Virus record (IMG/VR): IMGVR_UViG_3300024059_000013
Location: 1 to 37,898 of that record
Strand: one strand, 5' to 3'
Source of the DNA: a virus
DNA: 37,898 bases
The translations under genes were made by a program, and so were the position numbers. The notes under the pieces were generated by a model. The model was not told the DNA's origin, did not search any database, and worked only from the letters and a program-made list of their open reading frames with translations. Shown piece after piece: positions 22,852-30,748 of this stretch (position 1 is its first letter; each line of letters begins with the position of its first letter).

Positions 22852-23842
22852 GTCTCTCTCCTCGCGGCTGGTACTCAGCTTTCATTACGTAGTCAGCATC
22901 AAGCCCGCGGACTTCGGCTTCGCACAATGTGCGGAACTCACAGGTTTTGCAATTAAAAGATGACATGCTGCGTGCGCAGCGTCCGCCATCACGTTTGGCC
23001 TGAATCTCACCCGTGGTCTGCAGGAAATCATTGACCACTTCAACGACCATGTCGGTGTTGGGCGCAGGCAGGAACACACGCTCAAAGAACGTATCCTCTT
23101 TGCCTTCGAGCAACTCCAGCATGTCCACATATTGTTTCGCGTCGAGGCGCTCCCTTCGAATTACTTTGAGATAAGTGTACGGATCGCAATCCAGATTCTT
23201 ACGCTTCGATAACTCTCCGCTCTTCAGTACGTCAGGTTCAGTCGGTGCTTTCGCCCGTGCGTAGTCCCAACACACACCGTCGAGTTTTTTCTTCGGGTCC
23301 TCCATGCCGACAGCCCATATGTACAGCAGCAATTGCAGTTCGGAGAACCGATCCTCTGCAGTCGGGATGGACGCTAGGAATTTATGGTCCATGAGCCAGC
23401 GACGTTCCTGTCGATCACGTGCAACCTTATCGATGAAACCGATGAACTTAACAGGTAATGCACCACTACCCAGACTGCTCAGGTCCACCTCGACTTTAAT
23501 TTCACTCGCTTCGTAGGTCAGCGGGTCCTGCCGATATTTGCGCAGGTAACCTTCGAAAATTGTGCCGCAGTCACCAATGATATCTCCGTGCATGTCTTTT
23601 TCTTCTTCGAAATATGCACCGAACTGTTCGGCATACTCTTCGAGCACATCCCACGGATCATTGCCGTCGTAGCCTTTAATTATTTTCTGATTCACATATG
23701 CATTGAGCATCTCGTGCAGAATCTCGCCACGGAGTAATCGCACACCTTTGAACTTGCGCTTGAGGCGCTTCAGGTACCGGTACTCCCACGCCTTTGGACA
23801 CCGTCGATAGGAACTAACTTCACTGAAACTAATCTGATTCAT
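22841..23842 (-). CDS. Cas4/RecB-like PD-(D/E)XK exonuclease with putative Fe-S cysteines
   Basis: This 333-residue protein shows SEVSSYRRCPKAWEYRY (Cys15), RGEILHEML (His43), FIGFIDKV (Asp138), MDHKF (Asp152, Lys154) and LQLLLY (Gln170, Tyr174), the RecB-family nuclease order. The C-terminus holds four Cys at 289, 298, 301 and 307 (NCKTCEFRTLC); together with Cys15, three of them would match the iron-sulphur cluster of Cas4 and AddB-type nucleases. The enzyme probably resects DNA ends to produce single strands for the Sak4/DUF669 pair encoded next. It overlaps both neighbours by 11-14 bases. Confidence 0.75.
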   Translation of the reverse strand: MNQISFSEVSSYRRCPKAWEYRYLKRLKRKFKGVRLLRGEILHEMLNAYVNQKIIKGYDGNDPWDVLEEYAEQFGAYFEEEKDMHGDIIGDCGTIFEGYLRKYRQDPLTYEASEIKVEVDLSSLGSGALPVKFIGFIDKVARDRQERRWLMDHKFLASIPTAEDRFSELQLLLYIWAVGMEDPKKKLDGVCWDYARAKAPTEPDVLKSGELSKRKNLDCDPYTYLKVIRRERLDAKQYVDMLELLEGKEDTFFERVFLPAPNTDMVVEVVNDFLQTTGEIQAKRDGGRCARSMSSFNCKTCEFRTLCEAEVRGLDADYVMKAEYQPRGERHGS

Positions 23843-24011
23843 CTGGATGCCTCATTACGTCTGCGATGGTTAATGCAACCTCACTGATGAGGATCATCAA
23901 TTGCTGGAGTAAGTGGTCTTCCCCACTGAGTTGCTCACGACGTGCTTCTAGTCGGTCGGCGAACTCTTCCAGCAAGTGTGCTGTCTGTAAATCTTCGTCA
24001 AGCTGCGGCAC
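23829..24011 (-). CDS. Small coiled-coil protein (GTG start)
   Basis: A GTG at 24011 is chosen because GGGGAG lies seven bases upstream and it limits the overlap with the polymerase end to 14 bases; an ATG at 24053 would overlap by 56. The 60-residue product is nearly all helix with heptad-like spacing (LLEEFADRLEARREQL, LLQQLMILISEVALTI). Tight overlaps with the polymerase and nuclease genes suggest a replication accessory or bridging peptide. No family is recognised. Confidence 0.6.
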   Translation of the reverse strand: MPQLDEDLQTAHLLEEFADRLEARREQLSGEDHLLQQLMILISEVALTIADVMRHPDESD

Positions 24012-26505
24012 TATACTTCTCCCCTTTACCCCATGGTCCCAACTCTGCCTCACCTTCCATGGGCACGCTGAGTTTGATTTTGAATGTATCCATCAGCTTC
24101 GGTCGCTCTGCGATCTTTAGCATTTTTGGTACGCACTCATCGATGTACTCATTCTTCACGAGGGTCAGCACTGAGTCGTGGTGCTCGCCAACGAGGCGCA
24201 CTTTCTTGCGCGAGAATGTCTTGTGAATTTCAATCAGGATCATCGCTTTGTAATCCCCGATCATTGCCTGCACCCCTGAGTTGACTGCCTGACGCTCAGC
24301 TTCCATGCGCACCATCTTATCCTTGGCATGGATGCCGGGGAGTCTACGCAATCGACCGGTGAGACATCTTACGTGACCGTTTGCACGTGCCAGTCGTTTC
24401 GTTCGCTTATGCCAATCCTCCAGTCGTGAGTACAGTCGGAAGTATGCGCGACGTGCGTTCTTTGCTTCCTGAAAGCTGGGCTCCCAGCCATAGTCTTTTG
24501 TTGCCTGCTGGATGAACTTTTTCTCATACATACCGTAGATGAAACCAAAGTTCACCGCTTTTGCTCTGGTCCTACCTTCGTACCACTTACCTTCGACTGC
24601 GGTACACGCCTTTGGGCCTGCTTCGAGCAGTCGCTCCAGTGCTGCGGTGTAGTATGCGTATGCTTTTTCGTCGAGCTTCTCAACTGTATCCCACACGAGA
24701 TCGGCGAACTCTCCCTGCGTGCCGACCGATAGCGTTTCTATCAGGGTGCGCCAGTGCACGTCGATGCCCTCGATAAAACATCGTCTCATTTCAGGATCAC
24801 GAGAAAGGTGCGCAGCTACACGCATCTCTGCGGTGGCAATGTCCATGGCGCACAATGTCCAACCGTCGGGTGCAGTAACGAGGTTGCGGATCGATCCGTC
24901 CCGTGGAATAGGATGGAGGGGTGAACTGTAACGCCCGGTGACAGTGCCGTGGATTTTGTAGTCGAAGTAATACTTGTCTTCGATACGATATTTCTGCCAC
25001 CCCTTGATGTATGTGTTGAAAAACTTTCCTGCATTGCGGTACTCCAGAATCTTCTTGACTACCGGTTGGTGGATGATGCTGAGCAAAGCTTCTTCAGATG
25101 TGGACGGTTTCTTTTTCTTGGTAAAAACTTTGCAGCGATATCCCAGCTCTTCATAGAGGAGTTTTGCAATCTGCGCAGGGCTGTCCCAGTTCAATTCATA
25201 TCCTGCGATCCCGTTTAACTCCTCGCGCAGTGTGATCTTCTTTGCGAGCAGTTCCATGCCAATCTCTTTACGCGCAGCAGGATCTATGGTCAGGCCTTCC
25301 ATCTCCGCGTCTTCCATTGCGCGAGCCCCCGGCATCGTCAGCTTCCAGAAGAGACGATGTAGGTTTGGCTCAGCACGTAGCATCTGCTCGAACAGAATGC
25401 CCAACCTGAGCGTGTACGCGCCGTCCTGCCCGCAATATTTGTAGTTCCGCATGGGCTTGTCGCTCTTGCCCTGCTTCTCCTCCAGTGAGATGTCGTACTC
25501 AGGCTCATCGAGGTAGGTGCGGCACAGGCTGGTCAGATCGTGCGCGAGGTTTTCATCGAGCACGTGATGTGCGAGCATGACATCGAAGGTCAGGCGGAAA
25601 GAACCTCCGAACTGGCAGCGCATCCACTTATTATCGAACTTCCCATTTTGTGCGAACGTCTGTTTCTGATCACGATGAGCAATAAAAAACAGCAGCTGCA
25701 TCAATCGACGCAAAGCGTTACCGTGAGCGAAGGGGCTATGGGAAAATTGCTGATACTCCGGATGCATAAAACCCGGAATCACCCACGTCTTGTGGTCAAG
25801 GGCAATCGAAATTGCAGTGATGTACCCATCAGGGTCGAATGGGAAAAGCCCCGATGTCTCGCAGTCAAATGCGAATCGGGGTGCTGCCTCAAACTCTCGG
25901 ATAAAGGTGTCGAGGTTACCTTTGCGCACAACCGACCAGTTGACTGTGTCATCGCGCAAGCCGCCTCCTATGAGTCGGGCGAGGCGGGCGAGATCGTCTT
26001 GAAAGCCGGGGAGCTTCGACGGATCTCGAAGAGTGTACGCTGGATGAAATATTGGCATCCCGATATACGAGACTTTAGGGTTATCAATGACCTCGCCATG
26101 GAATTGGTTGATCTTCGCTTTTCCACGGAACAACGTCTTCGTCGCAGGCACACCCGCGGTGACGACGTAACGGGGCTTTAACGCTGCGAGTTCTTTATCA
26201 AGGTAAGGACGGCATGCTTTGATTTCCGCTGCCGTGGGAGTTCTGTTATTCGGCGGACGACATTTGACGAGGTTGGTGATGTAGGTTTTGCCAGTCAGGT
26301 CATTGCGTTCTAGTTCGTTCCTGAGGATTCGACCTGACTCACCGATGAAAGGTTTGCCCCTTCGATCTTCGTTCGCGCCGGGAGCTTCCCCGATTACGAA
26401 CACCTCAACGTCATCGAGTTTGCGCGGACTGTCCCCGGACATGCATACCGTCCTCGCATTTTCATGGAGGCTGCACTCGGTGCAGTGGGGGTTTAGACTC
26501 GTCAC
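23998..26505 (-). CDS. Uracil-DNA glycosylase (family 4-like) / 3'-5' exonuclease / family A DNA polymerase fusion
   Basis: The 835-residue protein has three parts. Residues 1-180 resemble family 4 uracil-DNA glycosylase: GEAPGANEDRRGKPFIG (39-55), FHPAYTL (153-159), and Cys8, Cys11, Cys82 and Cys98 placed for a 4Fe-4S cluster. Residues 205-370 are a DEDDy exonuclease: Asp214/Glu216, Asp291, Tyr357/Asp361. The rest is polymerase I-like: motif A Asp555/Glu560, motif B Arg645, Lys649, Phe653, Tyr657, and motif C His776-Asp777. All catalytic residues are present. The GTG start is preferred because a later ATG (residue 22) would lose two cluster cysteines. A comparable UDG-polymerase arrangement is, as I recall, known in SPO1-type phages. 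Confidence 0.85.
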   Translation of the reverse strand: MTSLNPHCTECSLHENARTVCMSGDSPRKLDDVEVFVIGEAPGANEDRRGKPFIGESGRILRNELERNDLTGKTYITNLVKCRPPNNRTPTAAEIKACRPYLDKELAALKPRYVVTAGVPATKTLFRGKAKINQFHGEVIDNPKVSYIGMPIFHPAYTLRDPSKLPGFQDDLARLARLIGGGLRDDTVNWSVVRKGNLDTFIREFEAAPRFAFDCETSGLFPFDPDGYITAISIALDHKTWVIPGFMHPEYQQFSHSPFAHGNALRRLMQLLFFIAHRDQKQTFAQNGKFDNKWMRCQFGGSFRLTFDVMLAHHVLDENLAHDLTSLCRTYLDEPEYDISLEEKQGKSDKPMRNYKYCGQDGAYTLRLGILFEQMLRAEPNLHRLFWKLTMPGARAMEDAEMEGLTIDPAARKEIGMELLAKKITLREELNGIAGYELNWDSPAQIAKLLYEELGYRCKVFTKKKKPSTSEEALLSIIHQPVVKKILEYRNAGKFFNTYIKGWQKYRIEDKYYFDYKIHGTVTGRYSSPLHPIPRDGSIRNLVTAPDGWTLCAMDIATAEMRVAAHLSRDPEMRRCFIEGIDVHWRTLIETLSVGTQGEFADLVWDTVEKLDEKAYAYYTAALERLLEAGPKACTAVEGKWYEGRTRAKAVNFGFIYGMYEKKFIQQATKDYGWEPSFQEAKNARRAYFRLYSRLEDWHKRTKRLARANGHVRCLTGRLRRLPGIHAKDKMVRMEAERQAVNSGVQAMIGDYKAMILIEIHKTFSRKKVRLVGEHHDSVLTLVKNEYIDECVPKMLKIAERPKLMDTFKIKLSVPMEGEAELGPWGKGEKYSAAA

Positions 26506-26528
26506 GAGTCGCTGTCGCTCAAGACCAT
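26502..26528 (-). CDS. Possible 8-residue leader peptide coupled to the polymerase fusion gene
   Basis: On the minus strand an ATG at 26526-26528 is preceded by GGAGCAC at eight-base spacing, matching the ribosome site used by many genes here. It opens a frame of only eight codons (MVLSDSDS) whose TGA overlaps the GTG start of the polymerase fusion as GTGA. The polymerase GTG has no good ribosome site of its own. Translation of the mini-frame could deliver ribosomes to the GTG. This is a prediction from signals alone. Confidence 0.4.
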   Translation of the reverse strand: MVLSDSDS

Positions 26529-26665
26529 TTCCAGTGCTCCGGTTGCTCTGCTAGGATGGTCCGCCCCAACAGACAATAAACACTCAGTGAAGTGGAGAAA
26601 GAGGGAATCCCAACAGAGGAAAACCCTCCCCTCCGGTTCTCGCATCAGCCGCAAGTCGAGACGAG
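26529..26665. promoter_or_regulatory. Divergent control region between polymerase and PrimPol-helicase genes
   Basis: The two replication transcription units diverge from this ~137-base gap, so promoters in both directions are expected here. I see no pair of hexamers close to the sigma70 consensus on either strand, which could mean activator-dependent promoters or transcription entering from elsewhere. Long purine and pyrimidine runs occur around 26589-26640. The plus-strand gene has only a weak GAG-type ribosome site. Confidence 0.4.
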
Positions 26666-28771
26666 ATGGCACAGAATAAAGCAGGGTTTGATCCAACGCA
26701 AACAGCAAAGTATTGGCTGGAAAAAAAGGTCTACACGGTACCTCTCCGGAGTAGATCAAAGCGACCAAAATCAACGAATTGGCCTCATCTCCGACTGGTC
26801 GAGGACGATCTCGAAAACGGCGCTTTCAAGCTGGGAGATAACATCGGTGCGCTCTGGGGGGACGCTTCTGACCATGCTGTGGATGTCGATCTGGACATGG
26901 AAGAAGCGATCTGGGTAGCTGACTACATCCTCCCCGAGACCTTCGTATACGGGCGCACAGGCAAGGAGCGCTCACACTACGTATACAAGGTCATGGGTGC
27001 CCAGACTCGCAAGTGGCAGGTGCAGGAACTGGGCACCATCATCGAGATCAGGTCCACAGGAGCACAGTCTGTCATCCCCCCGTCCCGGCATCCTGAGGGC
27101 GGCATCTACTGCACCGACGAGGATGAGGATTTCACACAGCTGACCAAGCTGGACCTCGAACGGTTCGCTGATGAGATTGCTGTCGCTTCCGTGTTTGTCC
27201 ACCATTATCCAGAGTCAGGTTCGCGCCACGATTATGTGCACGCATGCACAGGTGCGCTCTGTCATCAGGAGTGGCCCGATGAAAAGATCGGACGCGTCAT
27301 GGAGGCAGTCCTCAATATCATCCAAGAAGAAGAGGACGAGATCAGTGACCGGGTGAATGCCGTGCGCAACACTGTCGAGCATCACAAGGCAGGTGATCGC
27401 ACAAAAGGATTCACGTCACTCGAAGCATGGATAAGCATGCCTGTGATTGCTGCGCTTAAACGGTGGTCAACAGCAGGGAAGATGGAAGGCAAGCTGGTGC
27501 TGACACCACCGAACTTGAAACCTGAGCCGTCACGGTTAGCGTTCGATGAATCTCTTTTAGAGGTACCGGGGCTGGTAGGGGACATTACAAAATGGGCTAA
27601 CCGCGAATCGTTTATTGATCAACCTATCTTCGGACTGGCGACCGGACTCACATGCACTGCACTGGCGACATGTAATCACTACCTCGTAGAAAGTTGGGAC
27701 ACACCTCTGCAACCCTACATGATGATCACTGCACCGACTGGCGGAGGGAAAGACACATGTCATCGTTCGGTCGCAAAGTTCGCGCTCAAGCTTGGGCTCG
27801 ATGAAGCTGTCATTCAACACTTTCAATCTTACTACGCGATGCTCGATCACTTAGGTGAAGAAGGTATCGGGTGCTGGTTGTGGGATGAAGCTGCTCGTTA
27901 CATGGCGAGCGCAAAGAAACCCAGTTCGACAGATTTTCAAACACTCAGTCACGTCATCTCCCTTTACGGCTCAGCTAACAAATTCGTTCCCGGCGCACCG
28001 GGACGCAACCGAGCCATTCCACCGCTGGATAATCCTTTCCTCGTTGTCTGCGCTACTGCGCAACCTGAGATGCTGATGGAGGCACTGACTAGCGCTGCGC
28101 AGGAGACTGGTTTCGTAAATCGATTCTTACTCTTCGACACAGGCGTCGAATACCACGGTGTCAACCAGAGGCGCAGTCATGTCTTCCCTTCTGCAATCAG
28201 CAAGCAGGCAAAACTCCTGCGTGATCATGAACCGATGGACGGTGACTTCACTCAAATTAAGTTCGCAGATACACGGACGTTCACTTCATTCCAAGAGTTC
28301 GAAGAGGCATCACGTCGTCGAGCAATGGGGGGACAACATACGTGGAGCCGAGCGAATCAAAACGCATTAATTCTGGCAGGCATCGCAGCTGTCGGTGCCG
28401 ATGCACGTCGTCCTATTATTGATATCGATCTGGGTAAGTGGGCAATTCAACTCGTAACATGGAGCAATGATTGCTGGGATGAAAAGCTACGCATGACAGC
28501 TGCGAGTGACAGCTACACCGAGAAAGATTCATTCAAGATCGAACGCATCATCAACAACCCTTTTAAGTACGCTGAACAAAAAGCTAACTCCACACCACAA
28601 CGCATCCTACTCAGGGAAGGCTTCACCCCTCACAGTGTAATCACTCGCAACACTCGCGGCCTCGATGCAAAAAGACGCACACAAATTCTCGATGACCTGC
28701 ATGAAGCAGGACTAGTTGGTTCGACCGAAAAGAACGATCAAGTCGTGTATTTCCCGCACGCTCCCAAATAG
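26666..28771 (+). CDS. Primase-polymerase (PrimPol-like) / helicase fusion
   Basis: The 701-residue protein begins with a PrimPol-type domain: KVYTVPLRSRSKRPKS (21-36), AVDVDLD with Asp73/Asp75 as metal ligands, RSHYVYKV with His104, and IIEIRSTGAQSVIPPS (125-140). A P-loop ATPase follows, with APTGGGKD (356-363) and Walker B WLWDEAA (Asp407, Glu408), and an Arg-containing GFVNRFLLF that may act in trans. The C-terminus looks like a winged helix. Such proteins prime and unwind at phage replication forks. It is divergent from the polymerase fusion, so the two replication arms share a control region. The helicase part could alternatively belong to the DUF3987-like group. Confidence 0.75.
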   Translation: MAQNKAGFDPTQTAKYWLEKKVYTVPLRSRSKRPKSTNWPHLRLVEDDLENGAFKLGDNIGALWGDASDHAVDVDLDMEEAIWVADYILPETFVYGRTGKERSHYVYKVMGAQTRKWQVQELGTIIEIRSTGAQSVIPPSRHPEGGIYCTDEDEDFTQLTKLDLERFADEIAVASVFVHHYPESGSRHDYVHACTGALCHQEWPDEKIGRVMEAVLNIIQEEEDEISDRVNAVRNTVEHHKAGDRTKGFTSLEAWISMPVIAALKRWSTAGKMEGKLVLTPPNLKPEPSRLAFDESLLEVPGLVGDITKWANRESFIDQPIFGLATGLTCTALATCNHYLVESWDTPLQPYMMITAPTGGGKDTCHRSVAKFALKLGLDEAVIQHFQSYYAMLDHLGEEGIGCWLWDEAARYMASAKKPSSTDFQTLSHVISLYGSANKFVPGAPGRNRAIPPLDNPFLVVCATAQPEMLMEALTSAAQETGFVNRFLLFDTGVEYHGVNQRRSHVFPSAISKQAKLLRDHEPMDGDFTQIKFADTRTFTSFQEFEEASRRRAMGGQHTWSRANQNALILAGIAAVGADARRPIIDIDLGKWAIQLVTWSNDCWDEKLRMTAASDSYTEKDSFKIERIINNPFKYAEQKANSTPQRILLREGFTPHSVITRNTRGLDAKRRTQILDDLHEAGLVGSTEKNDQVVYFPHAPK

Positions 28772-28777
28772 CATAGA

Positions 28778-28787
28778 ATTATGTTAA
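28778..28787 (-). repeat. Motif TTAACATAAT, inverted copy
   Basis: The sequence ATTATGTTAA here is the exact reverse complement of a 10-base motif that occurs twice upstream of the UvrD-like helicase promoter (34276-34285 and 34292-34301). It lies about 40 bases upstream of the -35 of the 28827 promoter. The shared placement in promoter regions suggests a regulator binding site. Confidence 0.35.
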
Positions 28788-28826
28788 ATACTAAGTGATT
28801 GATTTATAAGGTTTTTTTGCCTCTCC

Positions 28827-28855
28827 TTTACACAGCAGCACTGCCGTGATAAAAT
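28827..28855 (+). promoter_or_regulatory. Sigma70-like promoter for the small early-gene operon
   Basis: TTTACA (28827-28832) and TAAAAT (28850-28855) are 17 bases apart, each matching the consensus in five of six positions. The predicted start is near 28862, about 36 bases before the first gene. A 7-bp inverted repeat overlaps the -10 and start site. Confidence 0.65.
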
Positions 28856-28869
28856 GAATTTCATTCATT
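28853..28869 (+). promoter_or_regulatory. Palindromic operator candidate at the 28827 promoter
   Basis: AATGAAT (28853-28859) and ATTCATT (28863-28869) are perfect inverted repeats around three bases. They cover the end of the -10 and the predicted start site, where a repressor dimer would block RNA polymerase. No repressor gene is obvious in the window. Confidence 0.45.
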
Positions 28870-28897
28870 ATACAGGCACACGCAAAAGGAGCACGAC

Positions 28898-29200
28898 ATG
28901 GCAAAGACCCAGACACAAGACCTGACCAAGCTTGCCGATGAACTCGGCAGCATTCGCGCACACATGGCTGACCTGAAAGATCGCGAGAAAGAGATTCGCG
29001 AGACCTTCATCGAAGCCGGTGTGACCGCTCTCGAAGGCGAGAGCTTCCGCGCACTGGTAGTGGAGTCAATCCGCACCCTGATCGACTGGAAGGCAGTCGC
29101 TGCGAAACTGGAGCCCAGCCGTCAGTTGGTCACCGCGCACACGACCGAGAAGGAAGTCATCTCGATCCGTGTCAATGCACGCCGAGGAGGATCGGCGTGA
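28898..29200 (+). CDS. Hypothetical early protein: coiled coil plus C-terminal small domain
   Basis: This 100-residue protein is preceded by an AAAAGGAGCACGAC ribosome site, the form repeated before several genes in this arm. The first ~45 residues form a coiled coil (LADELGSIRAHMADLKDREKEIRETF), and the rest a small mixed domain (FRALVVESIRTLIDW). Such short helical-hairpin proteins are common as the first gene of phage early operons. No family is recognised. Confidence 0.65.
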   Translation: MAKTQTQDLTKLADELGSIRAHMADLKDREKEIRETFIEAGVTALEGESFRALVVESIRTLIDWKAVAAKLEPSRQLVTAHTTEKEVISIRVNARRGGSA

Positions 29201-29385
29201 AATTCCGAGTAGAGGTAAACACTGTTGGTGACCCGGACGATTCATGGTCCGGGAATGCCATCACTCATGCGTCACGGGCGCAAGCAAAGTGGGCGGCAGA
29301 GAATCTGTTCGACCGCTGGACTGCAGTCGAGAAATGGCGCGTCGTAGATCAGAACGGCAAGGTTGTTTTGGAGGGACCCGAATGA
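29197..29385 (+). CDS. Small hypothetical protein (GTG start)
   Basis: A GTG at 29197 overlaps the previous stop (GTGA) and has a strong GAGGAGG ribosome site. The 62-residue product alternates strands and a helix (FRVEVNTVGDPDDSW, SRAQAKWAAENLFDRW, WRVVDQNGKVVLEG), a compact alpha/beta fold. Function is unknown. Confidence 0.6.
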   Translation: MKFRVEVNTVGDPDDSWSGNAITHASRAQAKWAAENLFDRWTAVEKWRVVDQNGKVVLEGPE

Positions 29386-29657
29386 GGATCGCTCTCGCCT
29401 TCACTGGTAAGTCCAAGACTGTGGCTCAGTACCTGCCGGATAACTTCCGGGTACTGGGCCGCAGCTTGGATAACACCAAGACCATTATTATAGGTGTCGA
29501 TGACCACGGTTGGTCACTCGACGCTTACGTGATCCCACGTCTGGGATCGGCACTCATCCACTGCGAAGAGGTCTTCGAGATCAACGGTCTCAACATCACG
29601 CAGCTGGAACTCAATCTGAAAAGGGAGCAAGACAGATGCCAAGAGTCACACACGTAA
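29382..29657 (+). CDS. Small hypothetical protein
   Basis: The start at 29382 is set by an ATGA overlap with the previous gene and a GGAGGG ribosome site. The 91-residue product contains FTGKSKTVAQYLPDNF, TIIIGVDDHGWSLDAYVIPRLG and a helical C-terminus. Its last 22 bases overlap the next gene in another frame. No family is recognised. Confidence 0.6.
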   Translation: MRIALAFTGKSKTVAQYLPDNFRVLGRSLDNTKTIIIGVDDHGWSLDAYVIPRLGSALIHCEEVFEINGLNITQLELNLKREQDRCQESHT

Positions 29658-30277
29658 AGTCAGCCCGGAAAGACAACCCGGTCTGCAAGAAAGGCGAGAG
29701 CTACTACTGGTGGAAATTCCGCTACGGTGGCAAGCGTTACTCTCTTACACGTCCCCGGCCCAGCCAGCTGACGCAGTCAGCGTACTACTCACAGATCCGC
29801 GGACTGGTCGAGCAGATCGAAGACACCGAGGTCAACGACAACGACGACTTCACATCGCTGCGCGATGAGGTGTCCAGCGAACTGCAGACCATCGGTGGCG
29901 AGTGTCAGGAGAACCTCGACAACATGCCCGACCAGTTGCAGTACGCGCCGACAGGTGAGTTGCTGCAGGAACGTATCGATGCGTGTGAGAACGCGTCGTC
30001 CGAAGTCGATGGCGTCGAGGAGTTCGATGAGGAAGAGCCTGAGATCGCTGACTACGATCAGGACTGTCCCGACTGCGATGGTACGGGTGACAACCCTGAC
30101 TATGACAAAGATGATCCGGATGACGATGAAGAGTGCAGCACATGCAGTGGCACGGGCGAAGGCGTCATCAAAGAGGAGTATCACGACGCTGTGTCCGAGT
30201 ACAAAGAGAAGCTCGCCGAGTGGGCTGACACATGCAAGCAAGAGCTGATGGATTACGTCAGCGAAGCGGAGGTGTGA
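29636..30277 (+). CDS. Protein with a pair of DnaJ-type CxxCxGxG zinc-binding motifs
   Basis: The ATG at 29636 has a GGGAGCAAGAC ribosome site and lies inside the end of the previous gene. The 213-residue product has an N-terminal basic, aromatic segment (YYWWKFRYGGKRYSLTRPRPS), a helical acidic middle, and two DnaJ-like knuckles, CPDCDGTG and CSTCSGTG, about 20 residues apart with an Asp-rich spacer, then a helical tail. Two such motifs can hold one zinc ion, as in the DnaJ cysteine-rich domain. There is no J domain, so it is not a DnaJ homologue. It may bind proteins or nucleic acids; the role is unknown. Confidence 0.65.
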   Translation: MPRVTHVKSARKDNPVCKKGESYYWWKFRYGGKRYSLTRPRPSQLTQSAYYSQIRGLVEQIEDTEVNDNDDFTSLRDEVSSELQTIGGECQENLDNMPDQLQYAPTGELLQERIDACENASSEVDGVEEFDEEEPEIADYDQDCPDCDGTGDNPDYDKDDPDDDEECSTCSGTGEGVIKEEYHDAVSEYKEKLAEWADTCKQELMDYVSEAEV

Positions 30278-30278
30278 C

Positions 30279-30578
30279 ATGAAGTTCAAACTTGAAAGCG
30301 CACAAGGGATGGCAGTACAGCATCCCGACACGTTCGAGGTGGCAACCATCGACAAGCTGCGCGAGGTCGTGCAGCCCGGAGTGTTCGCAAAGATCTGCAT
30401 CCTCGACGATGGAGGCGAACGCATCTGGACCAAGGTCACCAAGGTTGAGGGTGTCAAGGTCAAGGCGACGTTCGCCAACGAACCTTTCGACATCGATGCC
30501 CAGCACGGTGACCGAGTCGAGTACCAGCTGCACAACATCTACAACGTCACGTCGGAAGACGGGAAGGAGCTGGCGTGA
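30279..30578 (+). CDS. DUF2314-like small protein
   Basis: This 99-residue protein is preceded by GGAGGTG. The stretch FAKICILDDGGERIWTKV, then KATFANEPFDIDAQHGDRV and a final HNIYNV, resembles the DUF2314 pattern (Glu-Arg/His-Ile-Trp core with a later Gly-Asp). The family is uncharacterised; members occur in phages and bacterial immunity-type loci. It is followed by a 4-base overlap with the next small gene. The family call is by eye and moderate. Confidence 0.6.
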   Translation: MKFKLESAQGMAVQHPDTFEVATIDKLREVVQPGVFAKICILDDGGERIWTKVTKVEGVKVKATFANEPFDIDAQHGDRVEYQLHNIYNVTSEDGKELA

Positions 30579-30748
30579 GCAAGAGTGACAATCCGTTCAA
30601 GGTAGGTGAGACAGTCAGCATCCAACGTGGTGCTGGCTGGCTCACCGGGACTGTCATCAAGACGATACTGGCACGCGTGCACATTCAGATCGGCGACAGG
30701 GTGTTCGTTGAAGACTGGCACGACTGCAAACTAGGAGCAATATCGTGA
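30575..30748 (+). CDS. 57-residue KOW/SH3-like small protein (GTG start)
   Basis: A GTG at 30575 overlaps the previous stop as GTGA, with GGAAGGAG just upstream, and the frame ends at a TGA at 30746-30748 that again overlaps the next GTG. The product contains FKVGETVSIQRGAGWLTGTV and VHIQIGDRVFVEDWHDCKLG, the alternating-strand pattern of small KOW/SH3-type barrels. It fills an otherwise empty stretch between tightly coupled genes, which supports its reality. Function is unknown. Confidence 0.65.
   Translation: MSKSDNPFKVGETVSIQRGAGWLTGTVIKTILARVHIQIGDRVFVEDWHDCKLGAIS

Noticed and set aside
26502-26774. A 90-codon minus-strand frame overlapping the start of the PrimPol-helicase gene
   Set aside because: It lies opposite the coding start of a well-supported gene and has no family likeness; only its last eight codons, with their own ribosome site, were kept as a possible leader.
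28802-28826. A terminator after the PrimPol-helicase gene at the run of seven T near 28812
   Set aside because: No stable stem precedes the T-run; only a weak AAGG/CCTT pairing spans it.
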